Assembly: GCA_963971425.1 (NCBI GenBank)
Contig: OZ020515.1
Location: 21,324,637 to 21,388,636 of the forward strand
DNA from: Bryoerythrophyllum caledonicum
Taxonomy: Eukaryota > Streptophyta > Bryopsida > Pottiales > Pottiaceae
Direction: 5' to 3'
DNA length: 64,000 nt
Shown here: piece by piece, positions 1 to 8,740 of the stretch
How the letters are laid out: each line of letters begins with the position of its first letter
Position numbering within the stretch: the stretch's first letter is position 1
Notes under the pieces: generated by a model
The model's input: the letters and a program-made list of their open reading frames with translations, nothing else
Told to the model about the DNA's origin: nothing
The model's database searches: none
Translations under genes and position numbers: made by a program

Positions 1-298
1 GCCGGTTCCGGGTTCGAGCTTTATCAAACTCGTTGAACGGCCTGGATAGTTGCAACTTGGTACTTGCTAGTGAAAGCAGGAAATAAGCAGCCAACCGGCC
101 ACCTACGCTTCCCTGAGCTACAGTGACAAGATGCAGGCTTCCAAGTTATGCTAACAAGCTCCGGTTACCCCCCCATTGAACCAAACCGTGGATTTCTCCA
201 CGACCCCAACCTTTTGTATCCTTCTCCTCATATTCTATCCGATGTCTAAGGCAACATCTTTAATATTTTCACACAATATATTAATTTACAACGCGACA
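1..298 (-). repeat. Partial LTR (5' part of U3 in element orientation)
   Basis: This stretch is nearly identical to the last 298 bp (plus-strand order) of every complete LTR in the window. It ends in GCGACA, which on the minus strand is the LTR start TGTCGC. The rest of this LTR lies to the left of the window, so at least one more unit or the array edge is there. Confidence 0.9.
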
Positions 299-315
299 TG
301 CACCCCCTCTAAACC
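299..315 (-). other. Polypurine tract
   Basis: On the minus strand the sequence before the 3' LTR is GGTTTAGAGGGGGTGCA, followed by TGTCGC of the LTR. The purine run AGAGGGGG (plus-strand 303-310) is the expected primer for plus-strand DNA synthesis. It sits four bases away from the inferred LTR start instead of touching it. The same tract occurs at 9259, 18219, 27178, 36137 and 45097 in the other copies. Confidence 0.7.
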
Positions 316-350
316 TGCACATCCTCTGGTATGTGCCAAGTTTAGCCTTC

Positions 351-3300
351 TTAATTTTCCTCCGCGCTTTGATTATCATTCTCTAACTCTTCCTCTGTTT
401 CTGGTTGAGTATCAGACGCATCAAAGTCATTGATTTCTAACCCTCCACCTCTTCTCCGAAACACTTTGATACGCTTGCCGGCCACAGGAATCCTTAATGG
501 AGTTCCATCCAATTCTCGTAGTGAGTAAGTAGCATTATTATGCACTTTGATCACCACGTAAGGTCCAAACCATCGCCTTGCAAACTTTCTGACTGTACTG
601 TGTTGATGCTCCAAAGTACTATCAAACACCAACACCCAGTCTCCTTCTTCAATCTTCCTCATTCTCAAACGGTGGGTTCTATCAAATCTTTCCTTGTTGC
701 CAAGCCTAGCAGCCTTGAGCCTTTCCAAAGCTTTTTGCATATGCTCGGGCAATCTTCCAAGCTGCTGAATGCGTAGCTCCAATAGTTTTTCTGTTGTAAC
801 ATTGTCTTCCCAAGATAGAAATACCCAGGTTGGAATAGATTCTTCTCCAGGCATTATAGGTTTGTGTCCATGCATAAGCTCAACCGGCATATAACCAGTG
901 ACTGTGCTATGTGTGGTTCTATCAGCCCATAGAGCAAACGGGAGCAATCTTGGCCAAAGGTTAGGCTTTCCTTTACAGGCCTTAACCAATGCGTGAATGA
1001 TAGGAGGATGACCTCTCTCAATCTTGCCATTGGCCTCCGGATTGTAAGCCGTTGTCAGCCTCAATTGCACCCCATATCTTTGGAAGAATTCTCGTGCTTC
1101 ACTAGCATCCAATTCTCCTCTATCTGCTCGCATTCGACCAATACTCCCATACCGACTGAAAATATCCTCGAGTATAAATCGGCAAATCCCTTCTGTCCCC
1201 TTGGTTCGCAAAGCCCTTCCTTCAACAAAATTTGAAAGTTCTTCTCTTGCCAATACAAGATATTTCATTCCCCAAATCCCAGGTGGCATCGCAACCAAAT
1301 CAATCATCCATTGAAAGTGAATGGAAGGAGGGTAAGTGGGATGCAGTTCATCTCTATGTCGGATCTTTGATTGCAGCTGACATGTAATACATGAAGCCAC
1401 AAACTCCTCAACGTCCTTGTATAAGCCCTTCCACCAATATCGTTCCTTGATTTTTGTGTAAGTGGCCCAAATCCCTCTGTGACCAGCCCAAAGTGCATCA
1501 TGAAATTCCTTGAGCACTTGTACTTTGGTCTCAAAATCACCCACTACTCTCAAAGGTAATTCATCAGCCCTCTTCCATAGGAATCCATTACGTAAAAGAT
1601 ATCCATAGGACTGTTGTCTGATGTCTTTGAAGGTCTTTTCAATCCATCCTTCTTGCCTCTTCAAAGTGCTCAAATAAAGTCCAATTTCTTTGAGCCTCCC
1701 TTCATATAACTCTTCTTTGAATGACAATATCTCATTCTTTGAACGTCCTCCATTTGTAGCCAACACATATGCTTCATCTGAGTGGTCCTCACTGTCTCCA
1801 TGAGCCATCATTTCTTCTTCGTGAAAGTATCTGGCTCTTGATAACATATCCGCCACAAGATTCTTCTTCCCAATAATGTGTACCAAAACTGGGTTCAAAG
1901 ATTTGATGTATGCTATCCATCGCAACATAGCAATGTCCGGTGAAGAGCAGTTGGCAATCATGCCAAGAAGAGGTAAGCAGTCAGTCTCTAATACAACATT
2001 TGCGCCAATCAAGTAGTTTCTGTCTGCTTTCAAAGCTGTTAGCGCACCCCAAAGCTCTCTCTTGACTTGTGGATATGCCCTTTGACGTTCCGTAAGGATC
2101 CTTGCTCCAAATCGGATAGCAAACCGATTCCCTTCTGCATCATCTTGGCCAATAGCCCATCCAATGGCTATAGGACTTGTATCAACTGTCACAATCACCG
2201 GTCTCTCACTCTTGTATTCCACTTGTTTTAGAACCGGTGGTGACTCTAAAATCTTCTTCAACTCCTCCATAGCCAAAGTTTGCTCTTGTTCCCAAAGAAA
2301 TTTGTTCCTCTTTCTCAAAAGTTTATAAAGAGGCTCGGATATATGAGCAAAATGAGGTATCCAAATTTGATAGAAGACACAAGCTCCTAGAAACCTCCTT
2401 ACTTCAGTGACATTGCTACAGGCTTTCATTCTGCCAATAGCATCCACTTTCTCAGGGTTAGGTTTCCGCCCAAATCTCCCACATAGATGTCCAACCACTA
2501 AGATTTCATCTACTCCAAACTTGGACTTGTCAATGGACAGAGTTAAATCCACCTCTTCAAGTCTGCTCAAGATCTTGTTTACATCACTGATATGCTCGTT
2601 TACAAATACTCTGCATCCATCGTCTTGAACAGTACAGTCTCTTCTTGCCTCCGCACAACCTTTTATAGGAATATCATCTACAAAAGGTATTGTTTTCTCA
2701 GGTATAAAGTCTCTCAGAATTTGATTCATAGCATTTTGCATATGTGCTACCGAATTAGTAGCACCTTGAGGCAATGTACACATTCGCACTAATCCAAGTG
2801 GAGTTTTCATGGTTGTCAGATCTCTACTCTCAGCTGCAAGCTGGAATTGATCATAACCAGAATATAGGTCTCCAATGGAATAAATAGCATGCCCCGCAAA
2901 TGCTTCTGCCACTTCATCAACAATAGGTCCAGATCCTTTGTTTCTGATCGTCACCTTGTTAGCTGGCTGCATATCTTGAATAAATCGCAATGCCCCAGAC
3001 TTTTTTGGTACGGTGAACCAACGATTGGAATATGGAGCCATCGAAGGCTCAAGTATCCCCATGTGTATCTTCTCCTTCAACAAATCAATCAATTTGGGAA
3101 GTAGTGCCCGTGGTACAGGTATTGGCTTCAAATCCCAAGGCACATGCGGCACAGTAAAAATAACCATCGGCGCAACCACACTTGGTTGTACACATCCAAT
3201 CTCATCTGGTGAAGAAGCAAAGGCCTTTCCATGCTTAGAGAGCATATCTTGGAACTTCTTCTTTTCTAGCTCCGTTAAGAATACATCCCCTCCAATTTTC

Positions 3301-3864
3301 AAATTTGTCAATGTTTCTTCTGTAAACTTGTGACCAATTGTCTTGGCCCCTCTCAAACTCGGTTCTCTCCCCGCTTGTCTGATGTGCTCATCCGTGTCAG
3401 ATGGTAATTGGGTCGCCACAGGTTTGACTTTCTTAGCCACTGTTTTGTACTTGGTGTTCACCATGGCCTCATATTTCAACCCATGGCTTTGACAAACACC
3501 AGCTTTTGCCACTACATGGCAAATTTCATCATACAATGCTTGTGTATGTATTTTGATTACAATATCAGAAGCATTGTTTCTCTCCCTACTAACTTGCAAG
3601 TTTTGTAAGACTTGCAAAACATCATCTGCAAAGCCTTGTTCCTCATAGACTCCAGAAATAGTCTCTTCATCTAAAAGTAAACTCACTCTTTTTTAGATTT
3701 TTCTCTATCTTTTTCACCACCCTTCTATGTACAGGTTCCAAATCTTCAACACATGTGAACCGCGAAAATCCATGCTCTGTAATACTTAAAAACCCACTTT
3801 TAATAGTATGTACAGTGGAGGGTCTTGAACTTTCAGATTCTTTTGCACCCGTGGACCTCCACAT
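351..3864 (-). CDS. pol: pol polyprotein, copy 1, broken by a 1-nt frame change near its N-terminus
   Basis: Reads from an ATG at 3864, 14 nt after the gag stop. After about 60 codons a run of six T at 3689-3694 (five in copies 3 and 4) shifts the frame and stops the first ORF at 3667. The remaining 1111 codons, which hold every catalytic domain, stay open from about 3686 to 351 but have no ATG near their start. In the intact numbering of copy 3, RT motifs, RNase H, the zinc-binding domain and integrase core follow in Ty3/gypsy order. The C-terminal acidic tail reads EELE here and in copy 2, but EESE in copies 3-6 (base 385). The break could be a replication slip in the homopolymer, a sequencing error, or a site rescued by slippage. 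I infer that this copy is probably non-functional. Confidence 0.9.
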
Positions 3865-3878
3865 TCCACGTGTGCTGT

Positions 3879-3942
3879 TTAGAAATCCGAAAAAGTATGA
3901 GAAGTAGGTAGAGGACCATCTCTGAGCTGGACACGGTGCCTC
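3879..3942 (-). promoter_or_regulatory. gag/pol frame overlap, candidate -1 frameshift zone
   Basis: The pol frame is offset by -1 from gag and is open for 64 nt before the gag TAA (3879-3881). The last stop in the pol frame is the TGA just above 3942. Within the overlap the minus strand reads ACT TTT TCG in the gag frame. The five-U run (plus 3890-3894) could allow -1 slippage, but it is not a perfect X-XXY-YYZ heptamer. An alternative is reinitiation at the pol ATG, 14 nt past the gag stop. The arrangement is the same in all six copies. Confidence 0.4.
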
Positions 3943-6563
3943 TCATTCTCAGATCTCACTGTCAAGAATTGCACGGATCTCTTGCCATCAAGACTTCGAA
4001 TTCGTGCATAGTGGGATCCATCATCCAATACTTTAGTCTCCATTCTTGATGCTGTAATATATGGTTGCCCCAAAATCACGGGATAAGCTCCCTGATTTTG
4101 GACAAAGAACTTTTGCTCCACTTCCACATCACCAATCTTTGCTGACACAGCAGGACAAGCTCCAAATAGATGTGTCCGCCCACTATTGGCTGCTCTCATC
4201 ACCCATCCATGGTTAGTGTCAATAGGCCATTTGCCTTTCTCATAGACACTTCGAGACATGATATTTATCTCAGAACCATGGTCTACGAGAGCCAAAATCG
4301 GATCATCCATCCCCCCAAGCTTCACACGCGTCTCGGTGGTGGCTCTAGCCCAACACGGTAGAAAATAATCCGATCTCTCTTCACCTTCTCTTTCCAAAGA
4401 ATGGACTATGCCGCATTTAAAGGTATTGGCTTCTATTATAGCCCTTCCCTCAAATGCTGCCACAATGTCCACCTTCTCCATCTTATTTTTCTTCTCTTCT
4501 AGAGGTCTTGGTGATTTGGTTGATTTCTTCAAGCCGTTCACCCCCTCTAACTCTCCATTTACCACATGATGGCATTCCAAAAGATTCTTTGATTTCGCAA
4601 AATCTTTCTTCTCACCAATGGTGTATCCTTTGGCAATCATGTGCAAAATCTCATCCTCCTCTTCATCAGTGAGACAAAGCTCTTCTTCTTCACCACCATC
4701 ATCATCTACCGCCCTTTTCTCCTTTGCCTCTGGCTCACACATCAAGGCAAATACTTGCCCAACCTCTTCCTCTTCATCTTCAGTCATGTGGGTGTCCAAA
4801 GCCTTCACCATGACTGTCTCAGCTGTCATCTGTCTCTTCCTCTTGATGACATCAATAATCAGCTCATGAAAATCCTTCTTGGCAATGCCAAGAGCTTCTC
4901 TGAGCGTGAATTCAATCTTGGCATCCAAGATTCTCTCTTCCAACACCCCCTTCATGTCAATGGAAGATTCAATATCAGATTTCAACTTATAAGCGGGTCC
5001 CTTTCCCTTGCCTTTGTTAGAATCTTCTTTTTCTTTGCCCTTCTTGTTGCCACTTGGTTCTCCCCACACTTTCTCAGGTAGTGGTGCATCTCTTGGGTGA
5101 ACAAATGAAGGTTTAGCAGGCCTTGAGCGTGTATGAACACCAGGCTTTTCTTCGTTGGCAACCTCTTTTGCACCTTGAGGCCTCTTCTTCTGTGCAGGCT
5201 CTTCAACATCACCTTCATCAGCAGCTCTACCTCTTTTTTCTTCCACAGAGGCTTCGTGTTGCTCATCATCACTTTGCACCTCACCCAAAAATGCTCTGAT
5301 GCTGATAGCATCCACTGGGTCTTCCCATCCGGTTGCCTTTCTTATGGCTTGAGCTCCTCTCTTCAATGTTTCAACACATGGAGTCAATTTGGCCTCAACC
5401 GGATGATAATCCACTCCAATGGCAAATGCCTCTGCACCTTGTACATGCATGCCACTTGATCTTCCAGATTTGTCCTCCATTAGCTTCTTCATTCCTCCTT
5501 TGCCAAAATTAGTGGGTACTGGCAAGTCGGTGGCCTTATCATGGATCTTTCCATCCTCGAAGTGCACAATGCCTTCCTTAAGAGCCACATCAAGAGACAT
5601 ACAACCACGAAGGTTGTGGTCTTCCTCTTCATCGCACCACAAGCACCTCCTCACAAATTTTCTCACACCATCAGATGATTGAGAAGAATTTGATGTTCGT
5701 GACTTCCGCAGCTCGTTCATTTCCACCCTCAACTCCTTGAAACCCTTGATAAGCTCATCGAGGGCACCTCCTTCAACAATTTTTGCAGCCTTTGAAGTAG
5801 ATGGCTCAGTTTTAGAGGACGCTGGAGTTTTTGAAAGCTTCTGAGCTGGAGCAACGGTTGCTTCAATTCGAGTGACAACGCCCCTAGACTTCACTCGCCG
5901 TTGTTTGGCAATAAGAGTGACAGTCTCTTCAATTCTCCTCCAGTCATTCGTGAAACCACCTTCAGTAGTTCGGTCACCCAAAAGTAGAAGCAGTCTATCT
6001 TCCAAAGCAGCATCTGCTGCTTGAAGAAACAACTCTGCCTTTCTAGTATCCAAAAGGCGTCTCTCTGCCATTGGCAGCTGGCTGTACTTCTTCTCAAAAT
6101 CACGCAACAACTCATTCGGCCCCATATCGTTTCCAGGTTGCTGCTCCACCCAATCCAAAAAAGACCTCTTGGTCATCCTCTCCGAATCTTCATCAAAGTA
6201 TTCATCTCGCAATCTTTCTTCAAAGATTGTCCAAGATGTCACAGCCTCATCTTCAATTATCTCGCGTATCCGTTCTCGAATCTCAGGTATCACAGCCAAG
6301 CCAAAGGTCTCAACCATGCGATTTTCTGGCACTTGATGAACCTCCATTTCGCAAAGATACACCCGTAGGAAGCTTGTGATGTTCTTCCCATCAAACCTTC
6401 CAATCTTGTCCACAATTCCTTTCAGAGCTTTCGTGGAACTCTGGCCACCAATCGGCTGTCCTCTCTGTTGCTCCATAAGCATCGCCAGAGCACCAAGAAG
6501 CCTCTCCATATTTGGTTGGGCTCCACCGGAACCATCACCAGTAGCACCTCCAGAATCACCCAT
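3879..6563 (-). CDS. gag: Gag-protease polyprotein, copy 1 (894 aa)
   Basis: The first ATG is at 6563, about 30 nt downstream of the primer binding site. The frame is open further upstream but has no ATG there. Residues 1-230 look like a retrotransposon capsid region, with FDGKNITSFL near residue 57 and a helical stretch ending in SFLDWVEQQ. A zinc knuckle at about 307-321 is C-X2-C-X5-H-X4-C, one residue longer than the usual CCHC. A long Lys/Glu-rich linker with acidic runs follows. The aspartic protease domain is at the C-terminus: the active-site motif is LVDHGSE (Asp about 761), where DSG or DTG is usual, and VILGQP near 829-834 fits the end of the fold. Gag packages the RNA and the protease matures the polyproteins in cytoplasmic particles. 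The ORF is intact in this copy. Confidence 0.93.
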   Translation of the reverse strand: MGDSGGATGDGSGGAQPNMERLLGALAMLMEQQRGQPIGGQSSTKALKGIVDKIGRFDGKNITSFLRVYLCEMEVHQVPENRMVETFGLAVIPEIRERIREIIEDEAVTSWTIFEERLRDEYFDEDSERMTKRSFLDWVEQQPGNDMGPNELLRDFEKKYSQLPMAERRLLDTRKAELFLQAADAALEDRLLLLLGDRTTEGGFTNDWRRIEETVTLIAKQRRVKSRGVVTRIEATVAPAQKLSKTPASSKTEPSTSKAAKIVEGGALDELIKGFKELRVEMNELRKSRTSNSSQSSDGVRKFVRRCLWCDEEEDHNLRGCMSLDVALKEGIVHFEDGKIHDKATDLPVPTNFGKGGMKKLMEDKSGRSSGMHVQGAEAFAIGVDYHPVEAKLTPCVETLKRGAQAIRKATGWEDPVDAISIRAFLGEVQSDDEQHEASVEEKRGRAADEGDVEEPAQKKRPQGAKEVANEEKPGVHTRSRPAKPSFVHPRDAPLPEKVWGEPSGNKKGKEKEDSNKGKGKGPAYKLKSDIESSIDMKGVLEERILDAKIEFTLREALGIAKKDFHELIIDVIKRKRQMTAETVMVKALDTHMTEDEEEEVGQVFALMCEPEAKEKRAVDDDGGEEEELCLTDEEEDEILHMIAKGYTIGEKKDFAKSKNLLECHHVVNGELEGVNGLKKSTKSPRPLEEKKNKMEKVDIVAAFEGRAIIEANTFKCGIVHSLEREGEERSDYFLPCWARATTETRVKLGGMDDPILALVDHGSEINIMSRSVYEKGKWPIDTNHGWVMRAANSGRTHLFGACPAVSAKIGDVEVEQKFFVQNQGAYPVILGQPYITASRMETKVLDDGSHYARIRSLDGKRSVQFLTVRSENERHRVQLRDGPLPTSHTFSDF

Positions 6564-6594
6564 TGTCCTCAACAAAGCTAGCAGCCCCAAAGCG

Positions 6595-6612
6595 CTCTCA
6601 GTGGAAGCACCA
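6595..6612 (-). other. Primer binding site (PBS)
   Basis: The minus strand reads TGGTGCTTCCACTGAGAG, two bases inside the LTR end CGACA. Its complement ends in CCA like a mature tRNA 3' end, as required for minus-strand priming. I could not assign the tRNA species. Similar TTTGGTGCTT-type leaders are, from memory, found in some plant gypsy elements. Other copies are at 15555-15572, 24514-24531, 33473-33490, 42433-42450 and 51393-51410. The PBS sits only about 30 nt before the gag ATG. Confidence 0.7.
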
Positions 6613-7030
6613 AATGTCGAGTAGCGAGAGTTTTTCTTTGGGAAATCGCGGAGATCCTAGCTGCTGCTAAAAATTGTTTGAGAACAAAGATTGTCTCCAA
6701 ATAAATCTCTAGTCTTGACCACCAGATCTTCTTGTCTTCAAATTTTTAATCTTGAATCTTCAATCTTGAATCTTCAAACTCCTCCCCGTTGGCCTATCCT
6801 GTGGTGGCTCTAAAGGGTTAAGGGTAAGGGTAGGTGATAAGAAACCACGGCCTCGGACGGGTAAAACGGGACGGCCAAACCACGAGCTGACCGTCCGAAA
6901 GATTGGCTCCTAAACTTCAAACCCACGGTGACCAGCAATCGCGCCTTACCGGTGGGAACAACATAAACACGACCGTGTGGGCCATTAACCCCACTTCGCC
7001 GCAACAAAGTTTACGAAGCAGAATTGAAAA

Positions 7031-7170
7031 ACAACTAGCCTCCAAAACCGGCTGGGAATAACAAATAAAAACAACGAGCCTCCAAAGCCGGCTAGGAATA
7101 ACAAGCAACACGCGAGTCTTCTAGTCTTCTTATCTTCAAGTCTTCATGTCTTCTTATCTTCAAGTCTTGA
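7031..7170 (-). repeat. Short direct repeats and CT-rich stretch in the LTR
   Basis: Two copies of a 40-bp unit containing CCTCCAAA(A/G)CCGGCT(G/A)GGAATAACAA start near 7031 and 7071. A CT-rich block follows at about 7118-7170, with TCTTCTTATCTTCAAGTCTT repeated twice. The same block is in every LTR. On the transcribed strand this gives a GA-rich leader segment between the LTR ORF and gag. Function unknown. Confidence 0.6.
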
Positions 7171-7234
7171 AGTGTTCAAAAACACAAAAGACCTCCCAAA
7201 GTTCTTGTCCACACTAGCTGCGAGCTTCCGATCG

Positions 7235-7790
7235 ATGCCACAGATGATTTGAGCCGCCAAATGCCAAGTGCTATAGTTTTTTGGAAAGCTGGTGCAATAA
7301 GCTAATACCCTCCAAAATCTCAAGTTATTCTAAACTACCTTCTAAAAGTTATGGAGGTTCAAAGTTTGTGCCTTCTTATGTCGATGGCAGCAAACCCTCT
7401 CCAACTTCGGCGGCTATAACTTCTATATTACTATTCTAAATGAGCCGTATAATAGCTTTATAGAAAGCTAATTTAATAAGCTACAACTCCTCTAAATTTC
7501 ACTTCAAACTAATCTACTCACTAAAAGTTGTGTAAGCTTAAAACTCACGCCTCCCCACTTCCAAGACGGCAGAACTCTCCTCTACTTAGATGGCTATAAC
7601 TTTTTCATAGCGCATCTATATGAGTCGAGTGATAGCTTCTTAGAAAGCTAATACAATGAGGAATGCTTCTCTCAAATTTCAAGTCCGAACACAAAGTATC
7701 GAAGCCGTGGTGAAGGCCCGAAGTTGCTGCTCCTCTAATTGGGTAGCGGCCAACTACTCCTTACTCAATCTCTCATAACTTTTGCGTATG
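7235..7790 (-). repeat. Diverged tandem repeat of about 180 bp inside the LTR
   Basis: Matching landmarks recur at 180-190 bp spacing. TGAG(C/T)CG followed by a TAGCTT/GAAAGCTAA block occurs near 7250, 7441 and 7621. The (GG)CTATAACTT landmark occurs near 7412, 7592 and, as CTCATAACTT, 7772. Three to four units are recognisable and well diverged from each other, so the internal duplication is much older than the tandem array. The block is repeated in every LTR. Confidence 0.65.
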
Positions 7791-8238
7791 AACTCCAAAT
7801 TGAACAAAAACACCGCTCAAAGAAGCGCAACTTCACAAGGAACAACTTCACAAACTTTCATAACATTCTCATGAAAAACGAGTACACACCGCCCGATCTC
7901 CTTCTCGGGAATTTTCTCACAGCACTCTCTACACACCAAAAAAACACACCAAGAGGAAAGGAGAGTCGCCCCTTATCCTTCCACATCAGCCCATGCCTAA
8001 GCCACATGGGCATCTAAAGCCTATTGGTTAACCTCCAAAAGCACTCTAAAGTCTATCAAGATAAGATAGGAAAGAAACCCCAACCATTGGGCTTCAAAAG
8101 GTGTGGTTCCAAAAGAATTCTAAGACGGTCAAACTTTTTCTTAGTTTCTTTTCTTTTTCTTTCTTGGATCTTGATCTAATGTAAACATAAACATATAACA
8201 AACTCCTATATTAACAACTAAATGGATTCTACCTTCAT

Positions 8239-8661
8239 CTAACCATATAAAAACTCTAGAATTTGACGGAGTACCGCTGAAACATAACTTGCTCTCCGTT
8301 CATCGTTTAAAAAGGTCAGCGGCCCTCGAAGCCAAAGACGGTGGCCCATCTCATTAGAAAAGCGACTCACCATTTGGCCTTCATTGGTATTTTCAAAACA
8401 CCCTTCAAACACCATCTGACGGCCACCCGTCAATGAAGCTTCAGCCTCCAATACAATCACTAGAACTTTCGCGTCCGGTTGTAGATTCACAAATGCAAGT
8501 TGCCGTAGACTTGGATCTGGACGTGGTTGAACACGACGCTCGGAAGGCCCCGCTTCATCTCGCACTCGCCGTCTGGAAGTTGATGGCTGAGAAGATTGAA
8601 ACGGATCCTCCGGTAATTGCAATAACGACAACTCCCACTCATCTGGGTCTTGAGAATCCAT
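8239..8661 (-). CDS. LTR-encoded ORF, copy 1, 140 aa, unknown function
   Basis: Starts at an ATG (8661) in good context (A at -3, G at +4), about 70 bp downstream of a TATA box, so it should be the first ORF of the element's transcript. Residues 1-50 are polar and probably disordered, with acidic, Ser/Gln/Pro and Arg-rich parts (STSRRRVRDEAGPSERR). Residues 53-140 look foldable: hydrophobic strands (KVLVIVLEAEA), FEGCFENTNEGQ, HRLWLRGPLTFL, and a C-terminal helix ending LRQILEFLYG. There is no signal peptide, membrane segment or zinc motif. I do not recognise the family. It lies in R-U5, upstream of the PBS, where retrotransposons normally have no gene. The reading frame is intact in five of six copies. 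Residue 14 is Leu here (Ser in copies 2, 3 and 6). Confidence 0.6.
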   Translation of the reverse strand: MDSQDPDEWELSLLQLPEDPFQSSQPSTSRRRVRDEAGPSERRVQPRPDPSLRQLAFVNLQPDAKVLVIVLEAEASLTGGRQMVFEGCFENTNEGQMVSRFSNEMGHRLWLRGPLTFLNDERRASYVSAVLRQILEFLYG

Positions 8662-8728
8662 ACTATCAACTCTAAGCTATCCAAGCTATTGGCTTGAAGC
8701 AAATCATGTGAGGCAAAGAAACTATCTT

Positions 8729-8740
8729 CCTTTTTATATC
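8729..8740 (-). promoter_or_regulatory. TATA box of the LTR promoter
   Basis: The minus strand reads GATATAAAAAGG, a strong RNA polymerase II TATA element. It lies about 520 nt into the LTR and about 70 nt upstream of the LTR ORF ATG. Transcription would be expected to start near 8700. The same site is at 17689-17700, 26648-26659, 35607-35618, 44567-44578 and 53527-53538. Confidence 0.65.

Noticed and set aside
3689-3694. AAAAAAG in pol as a classic programmed -1 slippery site
   Set aside because: A -1 shift there reads into an immediate TGA; restoring pol needs +1 (or -2), so a 1-nt insertion or an error is the simpler reading.
4641-5081. Plus-strand open frames opposite gag and pol (for example 4641-5081, 3013-3333, 6021-6368), repeated in each copy
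   Set aside because: They are antisense shadows of gag and pol, have no domain resemblance, and recur only because the element recurs.
6563-6590. Gag start at an upstream TTG (6590), giving 903 codons
   Set aside because: TTG starts are not expected in a eukaryotic element; the ATG at 6563 follows nine codons later.
7739-8017. 92-codon plus-strand open frame in each LTR
   Set aside because: It starts at TTG, lies antisense to the element's transcript, overlaps the 180-bp repeat edge and shows no recognisable motif.
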